A stretch of DNA of 64,000 bases from an uncultured Saprospiraceae bacterium (GCA_937959275.1 CALGLU010000041.1:62001-126000), one strand, 5' to 3'. Numbered from the stretch's first letter, positions 7,710 to 17,886 are shown. Notes: generated by a model not told the origin, from the letters alone. Made by a program: numbers and translations.

Positions 7710-10700
7710 ATAAAATGCTTTGTAATTCTCAATCGTTTTTTGCTTGACGATTTCTCTATAATTATTTTGGGTGACGGCAAACATTTCATACTGAAATTCG
7801 TCGATGGAGAGAAAATCACCAACATTACGAGCTGCTATTGTCATGTAGTCCAGAGCTTTATCTTTATTTTCAAAGCTTCGAATAAGGATCATTTGAGACT
7901 TTTCTTCTGGATTTAAATACAGATTTGATATTCTGAGTTTAGCAAGTTTGAAGAACTTTGTGTTGTAGTTCGCAACTGCAATTTTTGCCTTTTTCATTTT
8001 AGCTAGATCACAATCAGAGATGACATAAACGATGTAGTGTAATTTCTCATCTTGCCTTGTGAAGTTAGCTATTTGCTCTTGATATAAATCAGCATCAAAT
8101 GCATTTTGATTACCTCTTAAGAACCTCAATATTTCACTTGCCCTTGTTGTCTCTTCTGTATTGGGATGTCGAGCAATAAAATCTCTGAGCCCTGTGATAT
8201 AAAAGTCTTTACCATCTAGGGCACCCTTGCTCATCACTGCTAGCAAGTCAAATTTTCTAACGTATTCATTTTTAGCTCCAAATATGTCTGTAGACTGCGT
8301 AGCGCTATCATAGGCGTTTTGATAATTAGATGCTTCAAACTGCCGATAAGTTTCTTCGTAGTAGTCGTCTAATTTTTTCTCTTCTGTCTCCATCCGCGCT
8401 GCATACGTCGGATCATCCAGTGCTTTAGCAAAGTCAGAATCAGGAAATTCAGATTTAATAAGAGAGAGATAAATATTTGCGCCAGCAGGATTATTAAGCT
8501 CTTGATGATTTAGATATAAGTAGTAATAGACGTCGATTAATTTTTCTGAATCAGGATAGCGTTCGATAAAACTGACAAAGGTTTCATTTGACTTTTCATA
8601 GTTACCTAAATTATTTCTAAGGTCTGTACCTAAGCCAAAAAGAGCCATTTGTAGTTTTTGATTGGCTACGTCTTTTTGAGCCTGAGTGATTGGGACATCT
8701 CTTAGGATTTTTTCTATTTCCTCATTTGGCTTTTTGTCATCTACCTGAGCCGCTTCTGCTGCTAAATCTTCACTTGGCAATGCTGTCGTTGATATGGCAC
8801 TTGATCGTCTCCAGTTATCTTGAGAAGGGCGATCACCCCATTTTCGTTCAAAGTCAAATTTTCCTTTATCCACAACGAGCTTGTTGTAGGCGAAAAAACT
8901 TGAGTTGCCTTGATTACCAAAACTAGGTTTTCTTATGTTTGGTGCTTGAATTTTCGGTGCGTTTTCTGTTGGTTCTTCGTCTACATTGTTTCGATCATAT
9001 TCTGCTTCTGCCCAAGCTTGTAACTGGTCTTCTGATAAGCTTGCAAGAGTTAAAAGAGAATCTTGAAGGACTACGATTGCAGAGTTTTCTGCGACTGAGG
9101 TCAAGTTGTCATTGAGTCTTTTGACATCAGCATAGCGTTCATCTTTTTCAGGAAGTACTTGCATTGTAGAGTCATAATAGAGCTTGGCGTTGACATAGTC
9201 ATCCGTGCTGTAAAATAAGCTTGCTAGTCTGTAAAACGATTCGGCTTTTCGTTCAGGTGATGACGAACCATATTTTGTTGCTTCTTGAAAATCAGCTAAT
9301 GCACCTTCCGTATCTCCATCAGCCAACTTTAACTCAGCTTTGGTAAAATAGATCTGATCAAGGAAATCATAATTTTTAATATCCTTGGTCAGTTTATTGA
9401 GTTGTTTTTGCGTATTGTCCATTGTTGCTAATCCACCTAGCCATGAGGTTCTGAGCATAGCTAATTGGGCATTAAACTTCATGCTATATTCACGACTCAA
9501 ATCTTTTGCTCGATCAAATGCATTACTTGCCTCAGCATATTGGCCTCGCTTTTCCATTAATTGGGCGAGGATAAATGCATATCGTGCTCTGTCTTGTTTT
9601 CGATTCGCTTTATCCATTGCAATTTCAAGAGCAGGTACGGCCTTGTCTTGTCTATTTTGCATGAGATAGAGATGTGCTTTGGCGGCAGGTATCTGTTTGG
9701 CGACATCTTTTGAGATCTCAGGATTTTCTTCTAAAGTTTTAAGAAGGTATTCTGCCAAGAAGAAGTTTTGTCGCTCTATATAGGTCATTGCTAACCAGAA
9801 TTGACCCTCCGCATATGCTGGGCGGTGTCTCATAAATCCTGATTTACCAATATTATCTCGTGTCTTTATCTTGTCTTCTTGTTTCTCTTCTTCACCTTCA
9901 GGGTTGGCTTCTGCTATAGCTTCATCAAATGGGTTTAATTCAGCGTCTTCGGGTTCTTCCTCCGTTTTTTTATTTCTGGTGGATTGAGCGGCGATGTCTT
10001 CTTCTTTTTTGACAATACTCTCTTCCAGTCGTGCTGTTTCTAATTTGTGGTCTTCTAGAGCTTTTTCATCGGCGGCTGCTTGGGCGGCTTTGTCTGCAAT
10101 TTCCTTTTCTCTTAGCGCTTCTAGTTCTGCTTCTTTCTGATCAACTTGTTGTTGCAGAGCTTCAGCTTTACTTAGTGGCACTGCGGTAGTCTGAGTAGTC
10201 GTTGTCCCCGTTGTTGTGTCTGTTTTCCGTGTTCTTGTGGTTCTTGTGTTTTCTTTCGCGGCTTTTTCTCTTTCTTTTAGTTTGCGCTCTCGTTCTGTTT
10301 CCCTTTCTTTTCTTTGGGCCTTAGTAAGGTCTTCTTTTAAACTTTTAATCTTATCCTTAAGACTTTTTTCTGCTTTATCATTATCCTTCTTTCGGCTGTC
10401 ACGTAGAGATCGTTGTTTATCTCTTAGGTCTGCATATTCCTTTCTACGCTTATCTAAAAACTCTCTTTTTTCTTCTTTAACATCTTTGATTTTACCCTTA
10501 ATTTTATCCTCAGCTTTTCTAAGTGCTTCTTTAATCTTATTGTCTTCTTCTTTTTCTTCTTCTGCCTTCTTGCGTTCTATATCTCTAATTTTCTTCTCGT
10601 CTTTCGCCTTCTGCCGTCTATCTGCATTAGGATCTTTCTTGGTATTGGCATTAAAAACTCTAGAATCTGGGTCGGCAGGATTAAAATTTTCTGAGAAAAA

Positions 10701-11105
10701 CTTAAGTGTTTCTTCCGCGGATTCGTAGTCTTGCTTCAAATATTGTGTCTTTCCCATCATGACATAACAGTCATCAACCCATTTGCTTCCTGGGTGTAAG
10801 TTGGATACAACCGCGACTTTTTCTATAGCTCTGTCTAATTCGGCCGCCTGTGACTCTGGATTTGTCACACTAATAGAGGGATAGATAGGGAGTAATTTGT
10901 TAAAGTTATCTTGATGTTCTAACTCAAGTGCTGCAATACTCTCATTATAGATGACATCTGCATTATAGTAGCCATTGAATCTAGAGTTCATGTCATGCCA
11001 ACTCTTACCTATCCGTCCCATTTCACCCTTTTTCTTAGTAGTTTTGCAGGAATGAATAGACAGAATCATGACCGATAGAAGGCTATATGTAATTAACTTT
11101 TTCAA
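7689..11105 (-). CDS. sprE: SprE/PorW-type TPR lipoprotein of type IX secretion
   Basis: The 1138-residue product starts with a lipoprotein signal (MKKLITYSLLSVMILSIHSC, lipobox Cys at 20). Next comes GKSWHDMNSRFNGYYNADVI, which resembles the conserved start of SprE (Flavobacterium) and PorW (Porphyromonas), outer-membrane lipoproteins needed for the type IX secretion motor and translocon. TPR-like helical repeats flank a very charged insert (about residues 155-390) of Lys/Glu/Arg coiled coil, with a TRTTRTRKTDTTTGTTTTQT-like linker. A second TPR array follows (QDKAVPALEIAMDKA, EGALADFQEATKYG). The gene ends in the 21-bp tandem duplication. Assignment rests on the N-terminal motif and architecture, not a search. 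Confidence 0.72.
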   Translation of the reverse strand: MKKLITYSLLSVMILSIHSCKTTKKKGEMGRIGKSWHDMNSRFNGYYNADVIYNESIAALELEHQDNFNKLLPIYPSISVTNPESQAAELDRAIEKVAVVSNLHPGSKWVDDCYVMMGKTQYLKQDYESAEETLKFFSENFNPADPDSRVFNANTKKDPNADRRQKAKDEKKIRDIERKKAEEEKEEDNKIKEALRKAEDKIKGKIKDVKEEKREFLDKRRKEYADLRDKQRSLRDSRKKDNDKAEKSLKDKIKSLKEDLTKAQRKERETERERKLKEREKAAKENTRTTRTRKTDTTTGTTTTQTTAVPLSKAEALQQQVDQKEAELEALREKEIADKAAQAAADEKALEDHKLETARLEESIVKKEEDIAAQSTRNKKTEEEPEDAELNPFDEAIAEANPEGEEEKQEDKIKTRDNIGKSGFMRHRPAYAEGQFWLAMTYIERQNFFLAEYLLKTLEENPEISKDVAKQIPAAKAHLYLMQNRQDKAVPALEIAMDKANRKQDRARYAFILAQLMEKRGQYAEASNAFDRAKDLSREYSMKFNAQLAMLRTSWLGGLATMDNTQKQLNKLTKDIKNYDFLDQIYFTKAELKLADGDTEGALADFQEATKYGSSSPERKAESFYRLASLFYSTDDYVNAKLYYDSTMQVLPEKDERYADVKRLNDNLTSVAENSAIVVLQDSLLTLASLSEDQLQAWAEAEYDRNNVDEEPTENAPKIQAPNIRKPSFGNQGNSSFFAYNKLVVDKGKFDFERKWGDRPSQDNWRRSSAISTTALPSEDLAAEAAQVDDKKPNEEIEKILRDVPITQAQKDVANQKLQMALFGLGTDLRNNLGNYEKSNETFVSFIERYPDSEKLIDVYYYLYLNHQELNNPAGANIYLSLIKSEFPDSDFAKALDDPTYAARMETEEKKLDDYYEETYRQFEASNYQNAYDSATQSTDIFGAKNEYVRKFDLLAVMSKGALDGKDFYITGLRDFIARHPNTEETTRASEILRFLRGNQNAFDADLYQEQIANFTRQDEKLHYIVYVISDCDLAKMKKAKIAVANYNTKFFKLAKLRISNLYLNPEEKSQMILIRSFENKDKALDYMTIAARNVGDFLSIDEFQYEMFAVTQNNYREIVKQKTIENYKAFYDIHYVQ

Positions 11106-11253
11106 AATCCAATGGCATTTAGCTCAGTGATGTAATTTTAATAGCAAGATTTATAACAGGATTTACATTATTTTTGGCAACAAAAGGGATCAATCCTGTA
11201 TTACATTACATTAACAAGAATTCTTAGAAAATATTTTACAAAATAGATAGTCA

Positions 11254-12069
11254 TTGGCATCAATAAAGGCATCAGAAAGGAAAAGACCTCTCAAAGAAAG
11301 ACTTCAAGATCGTTATCGCATGGTTATTTTGAATGATGACACGTTTGAAGAAGTATCATCATATAATCTTTCTCTACATAATATTTATGTATTGATTAGT
11401 TCTTTTATTGTAGCTTTGAGCCTCTTAATTGTATCCTTAATTGTCTTTACACCGGTCAAAAAGTTGATTCCGGGATATGCTGACTTCGAATCGAATCCAA
11501 AATTTATACAATTGATACAGGATTTTGAAGCTATTCAGGACTCAATTGAGTCTCAGCAAGTATATATACATGGGATTCGCCAATTATTAACTGCTGATGG
11601 GAGTTCGCTTCAAGGTGAATTGAATCCAAGAGCTAAACCGCCAGTTGAAGAGATTGAGATGAATGATATTGCTTCTCAAAAAGTTGTAACGACTCATGAG
11701 ATTTCATTGATTTCACCCCTTCAGGGCATAGTTAGCTTGGCATTTAACCCCAAAATAAACCATTTTGGGATTGACGTGTTAGCACCAAAGGGTTCACCGA
11801 TAAAGTCAACTACCGATGGACATGTGATTGTATCAGGATGGAATCTTGAAACAGGTCATACGATTGGCATACAGCATGAGGGAAACTTTATCTCCTTTTA
11901 CAAGCATAACTTGAAAAATCTTAAAAAAGAAGGAGATTTTGTGAAATCAGGAGAGGCTATTGCGATTATTGGGAATAGTGGCACCCTTTCAGATGGCCCT
12001 CATTTACATTTTGAATTATGGTACAACGGGATTCCGGTAAATCCGGAAGACTATTTAAATATAAAATAA
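11254..12069 (+). CDS. M23 (LytM-type) metallopeptidase, membrane-anchored
   Basis: The 271-residue product is probably a peptidoglycan endopeptidase or an activator of one, working in the periplasm. A basic cytoplasmic N-terminus with RYRMVILNDDTFEE precedes one membrane segment (near 45-68, IYVLISSFIVALSLLIVSLI), a short helix, and a C-terminal M23 domain. Zinc ligands are present: HFGID (HxxxD) and HLHFE (HxH), so it looks active. The start is TTG at 11254; a TAG two codons upstream in the same frame blocks longer forms, and no ATG occurs before the conserved RYRMVILNDD segment. A HAD hydrolase follows after 3 bp, so they form an operon. Confidence 0.82.
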   Translation: MASIKASERKRPLKERLQDRYRMVILNDDTFEEVSSYNLSLHNIYVLISSFIVALSLLIVSLIVFTPVKKLIPGYADFESNPKFIQLIQDFEAIQDSIESQQVYIHGIRQLLTADGSSLQGELNPRAKPPVEEIEMNDIASQKVVTTHEISLISPLQGIVSLAFNPKINHFGIDVLAPKGSPIKSTTDGHVIVSGWNLETGHTIGIQHEGNFISFYKHNLKNLKKEGDFVKSGEAIAIIGNSGTLSDGPHLHFELWYNGIPVNPEDYLNIK

Positions 12070-12072
12070 CAT

Positions 12073-12495
12073 ATGGATCATTCGCTTAAACAAATTACAA
12101 ACGATAAAGGAGAAACATTAAGTCCTATTTTAGAAGAGCATATCAAAAATTATCTGATAGATATTGATGGGACTATTTGTGATGATGTACCTAACGAGGA
12201 ACCAGAAAGAATGGTAACTGTTGATCACTATCCTGATGCTCTACAAATTTTAAATCAGTGGTATGATGAAGGTCATATCATTACCTTTTTTACGTCTAGA
12301 ACAGAGGAGCATAGAGCGATATCAGAGGCTTGGTTAAAAGAGCATGGCTTTAAATATCATGGCTTATTAATGGGCAAACCTCGTGGTGGAAATTATCATT
12401 GGATAGATAATCATATGGTTCGTGCGACTAGATTCAAAGGTAAATTCACTGATTTAGTGCTCAAGAACAAAGAGATAGAAGTTTTTGACCATTAA
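12073..12495 (+). CDS. HAD-superfamily phosphatase, small
   Basis: The product has 140 residues. HAD motif I is YLIDIDGTICDD, with two catalytic Asp. Motif II is FFTSRTEEH, and the C-terminal acidic motif is HWIDNHM. Close relatives in Bacteroidota are often auto-labelled phosphoheptose isomerase, but the sequence has no isomerase features. The substrate is unknown. It starts 3 bp after the M23 peptidase stop, so the two are almost certainly co-transcribed. Confidence 0.75.
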   Translation: MDHSLKQITNDKGETLSPILEEHIKNYLIDIDGTICDDVPNEEPERMVTVDHYPDALQILNQWYDEGHIITFFTSRTEEHRAISEAWLKEHGFKYHGLLMGKPRGGNYHWIDNHMVRATRFKGKFTDLVLKNKEIEVFDH

Positions 12496-12525
12496 TTAGA
12501 GCTGACGACAAATCAGTTGTGTGTT

Positions 12526-12660
12526 TAACAAATTAGTAAGTCGTAAGTCAAATTTTTCTTCGCAGGCCTTTAATTCCTAAAGGATAACAGGAATTTTACC
12601 CCTTTTAAGAATATAGGGTTACATAGCCTATTTAGACTTGATACTTTGTGTAATTTGTTA
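12526..12660. repeat. Imperfect palindrome between convergent genes
   Basis: The ends are a perfect 10-bp inverted repeat (TAACAAATTA at 12526-12535 and its complement at 12651-12660). Further pairing is patchy, with an inner hairpin AATTCCT/AGGAATT at 12572-12595. The element fills most of the gap between two gene 3' ends. It resembles the other long palindromes in this window in position and size, but is the weakest of them. Confidence 0.4.
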
Positions 12661-12670
12661 TTATTCCACT

Positions 12671-13606
12671 TTATTTATGAGTTGTCAATATATCTTCGAG
12701 CGCTGATTTTAATTGAGGATAGGTGAAGTTGAATCCTGCCTTTTGGATCAACTGGCTGGATACACTAGTACTATTAAGAATCGTGTTTGCCATTTCGCCT
12801 AACATCAATTTCATCATAAACGTTGGAGCAGGTACTTGAACTGCCTTGATATCCTTTACATCAATAATTTCTTTAACAAGTTCTTTATTCGAGACTGGAT
12901 GTGGGGCTACTGCATTGTAGATTCCAGCGTTGATAGTATTTGACATGAGGTCCACACACATGGTGCATAAATCATCGATGTGTATCCAGCTATAAATCAT
13001 AGACCCATCACCAAAATATGTGCCCATCCGACCTAAGCTAAGAGGCTTTAGGATTTCTTTTAGTGCGCCTCCTTTTGTTGATAGCACAATGCCAATACGT
13101 AAGATTGATAGTTTGTCAACAGATTCTGCAAGACTCAAATGTGCCTCTTCCCATTGCTTACACACGCGGACCATAAAATCAGAACTTGAGGAGATGTCGT
13201 CCTCCGTGAGTAGCTGTTTACTTGAATTTCCATATATGCCAATAGCTGAAGCACCGATATAGTGGCTCATGCGTTTTTTAGAATTGACTAAAGAATCACG
13301 AAGAAGCTTGGTGCTCAATGTTCGACTCTCTAAAATTTCGGTTTTACGGGCTGCAGTCCATCTTTTATCAGCAATCCCTGCACCAGCAAGATTTATAAGA
13401 ACATCTGCATCCAATGCATTCTGGTCAATCGTGCCATTGGCAACATCCCAATTGAAATACCTCACATTTGGACGCGTGTTCTTTAGAGACGATGATCGTG
13501 TCAAAATATGAACGTGATATCCCGCATCGACAAGGATTGAGGTTAATCTCTGACCAACCAGACCAGAACCTCCGGCAATGAGTACTGTTTTCGTTTTATC
13601 TTTCAT
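12671..13606 (-). CDS. TIGR01777-family NAD(P)-dependent epimerase-like protein
   Basis: The product has 311 residues. It has an atypical short-chain dehydrogenase fold with the Rossmann motif GGSGLVGQRL at residues 12-21, LINLAGAGIADKRW near 88-101, YIGASAIGIYG near 138, and a C-terminal DUF1731-like tail (ILNSTSVSSQLIQKAGFNF). This matches the family that includes YfcH and plant SULA-like proteins; their substrate is not known. It stands alone on the minus strand, 99 bp from the divergent binding-protein gene. Confidence 0.85.
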   Translation of the reverse strand: MKDKTKTVLIAGGSGLVGQRLTSILVDAGYHVHILTRSSSLKNTRPNVRYFNWDVANGTIDQNALDADVLINLAGAGIADKRWTAARKTEILESRTLSTKLLRDSLVNSKKRMSHYIGASAIGIYGNSSKQLLTEDDISSSSDFMVRVCKQWEEAHLSLAESVDKLSILRIGIVLSTKGGALKEILKPLSLGRMGTYFGDGSMIYSWIHIDDLCTMCVDLMSNTINAGIYNAVAPHPVSNKELVKEIIDVKDIKAVQVPAPTFMMKLMLGEMANTILNSTSVSSQLIQKAGFNFTYPQLKSALEDILTTHK

Positions 13607-13705
13607 TTTATATTCAAACAGACCTGCACTTGATTTGTTTTATGTAAATGGTGTTGATGTTGTATCTTGTCATACCTCTTCTATTAAAGTTATTGAACTT
13701 ACCCT

Positions 13706-15454
13706 ATGAAAAAAACGATATTTTTATGCGTAGTCATTGTAATTCAATTCTCTTGTAGAACTGATGCTCCTATTCAAAATGAAGATTTTACGATTAATGT
13801 AAGGATCCATGAAGATCCACAAAGAATTAATCCAATTTTTTCTACGAATACAGCTGCAAGAGAAATTTTTCCATACATTTTCTTACAATTAGCTGAATTT
13901 GACCCAAAGACCTTAGAGCTTTCACCCATACTTGCAACCGAGATTCCTAGCAAACAAAGCATTACTTCTGGCACTTTTGCTGGAGGAGAATCCTATACAT
14001 TTGAGATACTTGAAGAAGCTATTTGGTCAGATGGTAGCCCAATTCTGGCGAGCGATTATTTATTCACCTTTAAAGCTGTGAGTCATCCGGCTGTAAATGC
14101 CAATAGTTGGAAGAGTTATTTGAATCAAATTGCCGAGGTCCAACTAAATGAATCAAACCCCAAACAACTGACAGTGATTTTTGCAAAACCAATGAAGCAA
14201 GGTCTCGAAATCGCATCTTCCATTGAGTTTTTTCCAGAACATATTTATGACCCTAAAGGAGTCTTAGCTACTATTCCATTGGCGGATCTACGAAATCCTG
14301 AAAAACACACAGAGTTAGAATCAATCGATGGATTTAATGCGTTTGCAACACAATTCAATGATGTCAGATTTCAACAAGATAATTGCACTGGTTCAGGACC
14401 ATATACACTAGACGCTTGGGAAACGGACCAATTCATAAAAATTAGTCGAAAGGAAAATTGGTGGGGTGATAAATTTCCAGAACGAACCTTCCTCCAAGCA
14501 GAACCTAAAACCATAATTTTTAATGTTATTCCAGATGAGATTACTGCTATCACTCAATTAAAATCAGGTCAAATTGATTTTATGACCGTGAGTAATGGAG
14601 AAAATTTTAAAAATCTAATGAGTGAAAATCCAGAATTAAATTTTCATACGCCGCAATTGACGCACTTCTATTATATAGGTATGAATAATAAATCTCCAAA
14701 ATTAAGTGATAAGCGTGTCAGGAGAGCAATTAGTCATCTAGTCGATGTTGATGGTTTTATAGAGCAAATGGAATATGGAAAAGCGCAACGTACAGTTGGT
14801 GTCATTTTACCATTTAGAGAAGAATATAATAGTGACTTAAAACCTATCGAATTGGATGTTGAGAAAGCCAAAGAATTACTTGATGAGGCTGGATGGAAAG
14901 ATACAAATGGAGATGGGATAAGAGATAAAATTATACTTGGGCAAAGAGTTGAATTGGTACTCGATATGTTTGTGACCTCAGGTCTATTAGGTCAGCGACT
15001 TGCACTTTTTTTGAATGAAAAAGCGAAACCGATCGGCATTGGTATGAACACTGTTCAGAAAACAAATAGGACGATAGTGGCAGATCATCTTAATACAGGC
15101 GATTATGATTTATATCCTATGATAATCAGATCGGCTGTTACAGAATATGATCCGTATACAAGATGGCATTCAGACAATGCAACTCTCGGTGGACGCAATG
15201 TTGTGCAATATGTAAATCCAGAAGCGGATAGATTGATTGAAGAATTGCAGAAAGAATTGAATGCAGAAAAGCGAATCCAGTTATATGCTGAGTTGCAGGC
15301 TATCATGTACGAAGATCAGCCTGCTGTGTTTTTGTATTCGCCATTAGCTAAGCTAGTGTCCTCTCCTCGAATAGAACCATTGATAAGTGTAAAGCGTCCA
15401 GGTTATTTTTTACAAACAGCGAATGTAAATGAGTTTTCATTTTCTGAGAATTAA
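13706..15454 (+). CDS. ABC transporter solute-binding lipoprotein, peptide family (SBP_bac_5)
   Basis: The 582-residue product is the periplasmic binding part of a dipeptide/oligopeptide-type importer. A lipoprotein signal ends at Cys17 (VVIVIQFSC). The family 5 fold is visible in SDGSPILASDYLFTFKAV, GSGPYTLDAWE, DKRVRRAISHLVDVDGFIEQ and the late AELQAIMYEDQPAVFLYSP. The ligand cannot be told from sequence alone. The stop is 3 bp from the start of the permease gene, and the second permease overlaps the first, so the three genes form one operon. Confidence 0.87.
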   Translation: MKKTIFLCVVIVIQFSCRTDAPIQNEDFTINVRIHEDPQRINPIFSTNTAAREIFPYIFLQLAEFDPKTLELSPILATEIPSKQSITSGTFAGGESYTFEILEEAIWSDGSPILASDYLFTFKAVSHPAVNANSWKSYLNQIAEVQLNESNPKQLTVIFAKPMKQGLEIASSIEFFPEHIYDPKGVLATIPLADLRNPEKHTELESIDGFNAFATQFNDVRFQQDNCTGSGPYTLDAWETDQFIKISRKENWWGDKFPERTFLQAEPKTIIFNVIPDEITAITQLKSGQIDFMTVSNGENFKNLMSENPELNFHTPQLTHFYYIGMNNKSPKLSDKRVRRAISHLVDVDGFIEQMEYGKAQRTVGVILPFREEYNSDLKPIELDVEKAKELLDEAGWKDTNGDGIRDKIILGQRVELVLDMFVTSGLLGQRLALFLNEKAKPIGIGMNTVQKTNRTIVADHLNTGDYDLYPMIIRSAVTEYDPYTRWHSDNATLGGRNVVQYVNPEADRLIEELQKELNAEKRIQLYAELQAIMYEDQPAVFLYSPLAKLVSSPRIEPLISVKRPGYFLQTANVNEFSFSEN

Positions 15455-15457
15455 TGT

Positions 15458-16846
15458 ATGATTACTTACATTATCAAGCGCATATTAGCGATGCTTCCGG
15501 TCCTAGCTATTATTCTAATTCTATCCTTTGTATTATTTGAATATTCTGGTGCCGACCCCGTTAAAAGTCTGCTTACCCTACAAGGCATAACAGATGATGA
15601 TCAGGTAAATCTTGATTATCAAGTAGAATATAAAAACATCGCAAGAGATCTGTCCAGAGATTTGCCCTTGTTTTATTTTTCAATTATCCCTTCGTATTTT
15701 CCAGACACATTACATCGAATTCTTCTGCCAGAAAAACGAAGACGGGCTGAAACATTATTGACGCAATATAAAAATTGGGATCGAGTCAATGATTATGTAG
15801 GTAACTTGGCAGCATTGACTGAATTTGAAAATGATCCAAATTTACGATCATCTCTTAAACAAGCTATTTATCAGTATAATCGAGGTGTAGGAATTGAAGA
15901 TGCAGAACGCATACAGCAAGCGATAATTCCAGATATAGATCAATCCAATCTGCTGATTCAAGAACGGTTTGCGTCATTCTTTAAAAGTCAACAATTGTTG
16001 TTTTCAAATCAAACTCCATTTTATTATCCAAAGCTTACATTTCATGGTGGGCAATCCCAATTTCATCAATGGTTTAAAAGGGTCATTGTTGGGGATTTTG
16101 GCTTAGCGATGACAGATGGGAGGCCTGTATTGGCGAAGCTTTCTAAATCAATCGGGTGGTCTATTATGTTGGCGTTATTGTCAATTTTCTTTGCCAGCAT
16201 ATTGTCAATCCTAGTTGGTTTATTGACAGCCTATAAAAAGGATACCATAATTGATTCATCTACATACCTCGTCTTATTTAGTATTTTTTCTACGCCTTTA
16301 TTTTGGTTCGCAACATTAATGATTGTGTTTTTCACTTCTAAAGATTTTGGAGCTTTAACGGATATTTTTCCTTCAGTTGGACGTTTTTATACGGGAGATG
16401 GAAGTATGCTTCAGCAGTTAAGTCACAATTTAAAATTATTGATTCTACCTATATTTTGTTTGTCTATTCATAACACGGCTTTGTTGGGTAGACAGATAAG
16501 AGCCTCACTTTTACAGCAGTCAGCCATTGCCTATAATCTAACAGCGATTGGAAAAGGTATGTCTCAAAAATCGGCACTCATTAAGCACGTTTTACCTAAT
16601 GCCTTATTGCCATTTATTACGATCATTATTGGAGCTATACCAGCAGCAATCGCAGGAACTTTAATCATCGAAGTTATATTTAATATTCCTGGCATGGGAC
16701 GGTTGATGTTTCAGTCTATATTAAATGATGATTGGAATATAATTTCAGCTATTTTGATTGTGATCTCGCTGGCAACTATGATTTTCTATTTAATTGGTGA
16801 CATCTTATATGCTTATGTCAATCCTAAAATAAAATTAGCAGAATGA
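15458..16846 (+). CDS. ABC permease, DppB/OppB-like, with large insertion
   Basis: The product has 462 residues; DppB relatives are normally about 310-340. TM1 is near 8-28 (ILAMLPVLAIILILSFVLF). An external segment of about 190 residues follows before TM2 (near 228), mostly helical and charged, where DppB has roughly 70-80. The core then has the permease segments and the EAA loop (TAIGKGMSQKSALIKHVLPN near 361), which contacts the ATPase. It joins the binding-protein gene upstream (3 bp) and overlaps the next permease by 4 bp. Confidence 0.87.
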   Translation: MITYIIKRILAMLPVLAIILILSFVLFEYSGADPVKSLLTLQGITDDDQVNLDYQVEYKNIARDLSRDLPLFYFSIIPSYFPDTLHRILLPEKRRRAETLLTQYKNWDRVNDYVGNLAALTEFENDPNLRSSLKQAIYQYNRGVGIEDAERIQQAIIPDIDQSNLLIQERFASFFKSQQLLFSNQTPFYYPKLTFHGGQSQFHQWFKRVIVGDFGLAMTDGRPVLAKLSKSIGWSIMLALLSIFFASILSILVGLLTAYKKDTIIDSSTYLVLFSIFSTPLFWFATLMIVFFTSKDFGALTDIFPSVGRFYTGDGSMLQQLSHNLKLLILPIFCLSIHNTALLGRQIRASLLQQSAIAYNLTAIGKGMSQKSALIKHVLPNALLPFITIIIGAIPAAIAGTLIIEVIFNIPGMGRLMFQSILNDDWNIISAILIVISLATMIFYLIGDILYAYVNPKIKLAE

Positions 16847-17886
16847 ATCAGCTGATTAAACAAATAGTAGGGACGGGCAAAGGCAAAGCAGCAATTTTTA
16901 TTTTATTCGTGTTTGGGAGTGTTGCTTTATTTGCGCCATTTATAGCAAGCAATCCAGCAAGTATACAAGAGGGCGCAGTAGCCTATCAGGCACCTGGTTT
17001 TAAAAGTTCAGTTACAGATGATACTTTTTTATTGGGTACAGATCAAATAGGTCGGGATGTGTGGGCAGGTATTGTGTACGGGACTCGATGGGCATTGTTG
17101 GTCGGATTTCTTGCTACACTAATTTCTAGTTTTATTGGTGTCAGCATAGGCTTGTTAGGCGGCTATTTTGGTGATGAGAGGATGAAGGTGAATGGATGGT
17201 TGTTGTTGCTGGCAATATTCACTTTAAGCATTTTGACATTTTATATATACTATTTTAATTGGCCAGCAGGGCTGAAAGCAATGGTGTGGTTTGGTAGTTT
17301 TTGCGCAGTTGTTTTTCTGTTCTTAATTTATCTACCTAAACGGACAAAAGTGCAATCTGTATTAGGTCGACCAAGTATTAAATTACCTCTAGATTTTTTA
17401 TTGCAGAGACTGATAGAGATATGGCGAGCGGTACCAGGATTATTTATACTGCTTGCTTTATTAGCAGCGGTCAAGCACCCTTCACTTTGGACTTTGATTG
17501 TCATTTTGGGCTTACTGCGATGGACAGGTATTGCGAGACTTGTAAGAGCAGAATTACTCCATATTCGGGAGCAGAATTATATAAAATCTGCCCAGTCTCT
17601 TGGTTTTTCAGATTGGCACATTGTCGGTAAACATGTCTTACCAAATGCCTTGATTCCATTATTCGTTGTGTTTGCATTTAGTATTTCTGGAGCAATTATC
17701 ATGGAAGCCACCATTTCATTTCTAGGTATAGGCATGAGTTCTGATACTGTTACTTGGGGATCATTAATGAGTGCAGCTAGACAAAACTACAGAGCTTGGT
17801 GGTTGGCAGTCTTCCCAGGGCTATGCATTTTCTTTCTCTTGATGTCTTTGAATATCATTGGAGATGAGCTTTCAAAAGACGGTTGA
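16843..17886 (+). CDS. ABC permease, DppC/OppC-like
   Basis: The product has 347 residues. N-terminal OppC region: a membrane segment near 17-38, then LLGTDQIGRDVWAGIVYGTR near 63-82. Two extra hydrophobic segments (near 122-165) lie between the first permease helices and the rest. The EAA loop reads SAQSLGFSDWHIVGKHVLPN near 245, and the C-terminus ends in NIIGDELSKDG, which is family-typical. ATG overlaps the stop of the previous permease. No ATPase gene is nearby, so the energising subunits must be encoded elsewhere. Confidence 0.87.
   Translation: MNQLIKQIVGTGKGKAAIFILFVFGSVALFAPFIASNPASIQEGAVAYQAPGFKSSVTDDTFLLGTDQIGRDVWAGIVYGTRWALLVGFLATLISSFIGVSIGLLGGYFGDERMKVNGWLLLLAIFTLSILTFYIYYFNWPAGLKAMVWFGSFCAVVFLFLIYLPKRTKVQSVLGRPSIKLPLDFLLQRLIEIWRAVPGLFILLALLAAVKHPSLWTLIVILGLLRWTGIARLVRAELLHIREQNYIKSAQSLGFSDWHIVGKHVLPNALIPLFVVFAFSISGAIIMEATISFLGIGMSSDTVTWGSLMSAARQNYRAWWLAVFPGLCIFFLLMSLNIIGDELSKDG

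Noticed and set aside
10216-10728. 170-codon Ser/Leu/Phe-rich plus-strand frame inside sprE
   Set aside because: It is the antisense of the charged coiled-coil insert of sprE and has no independent support.
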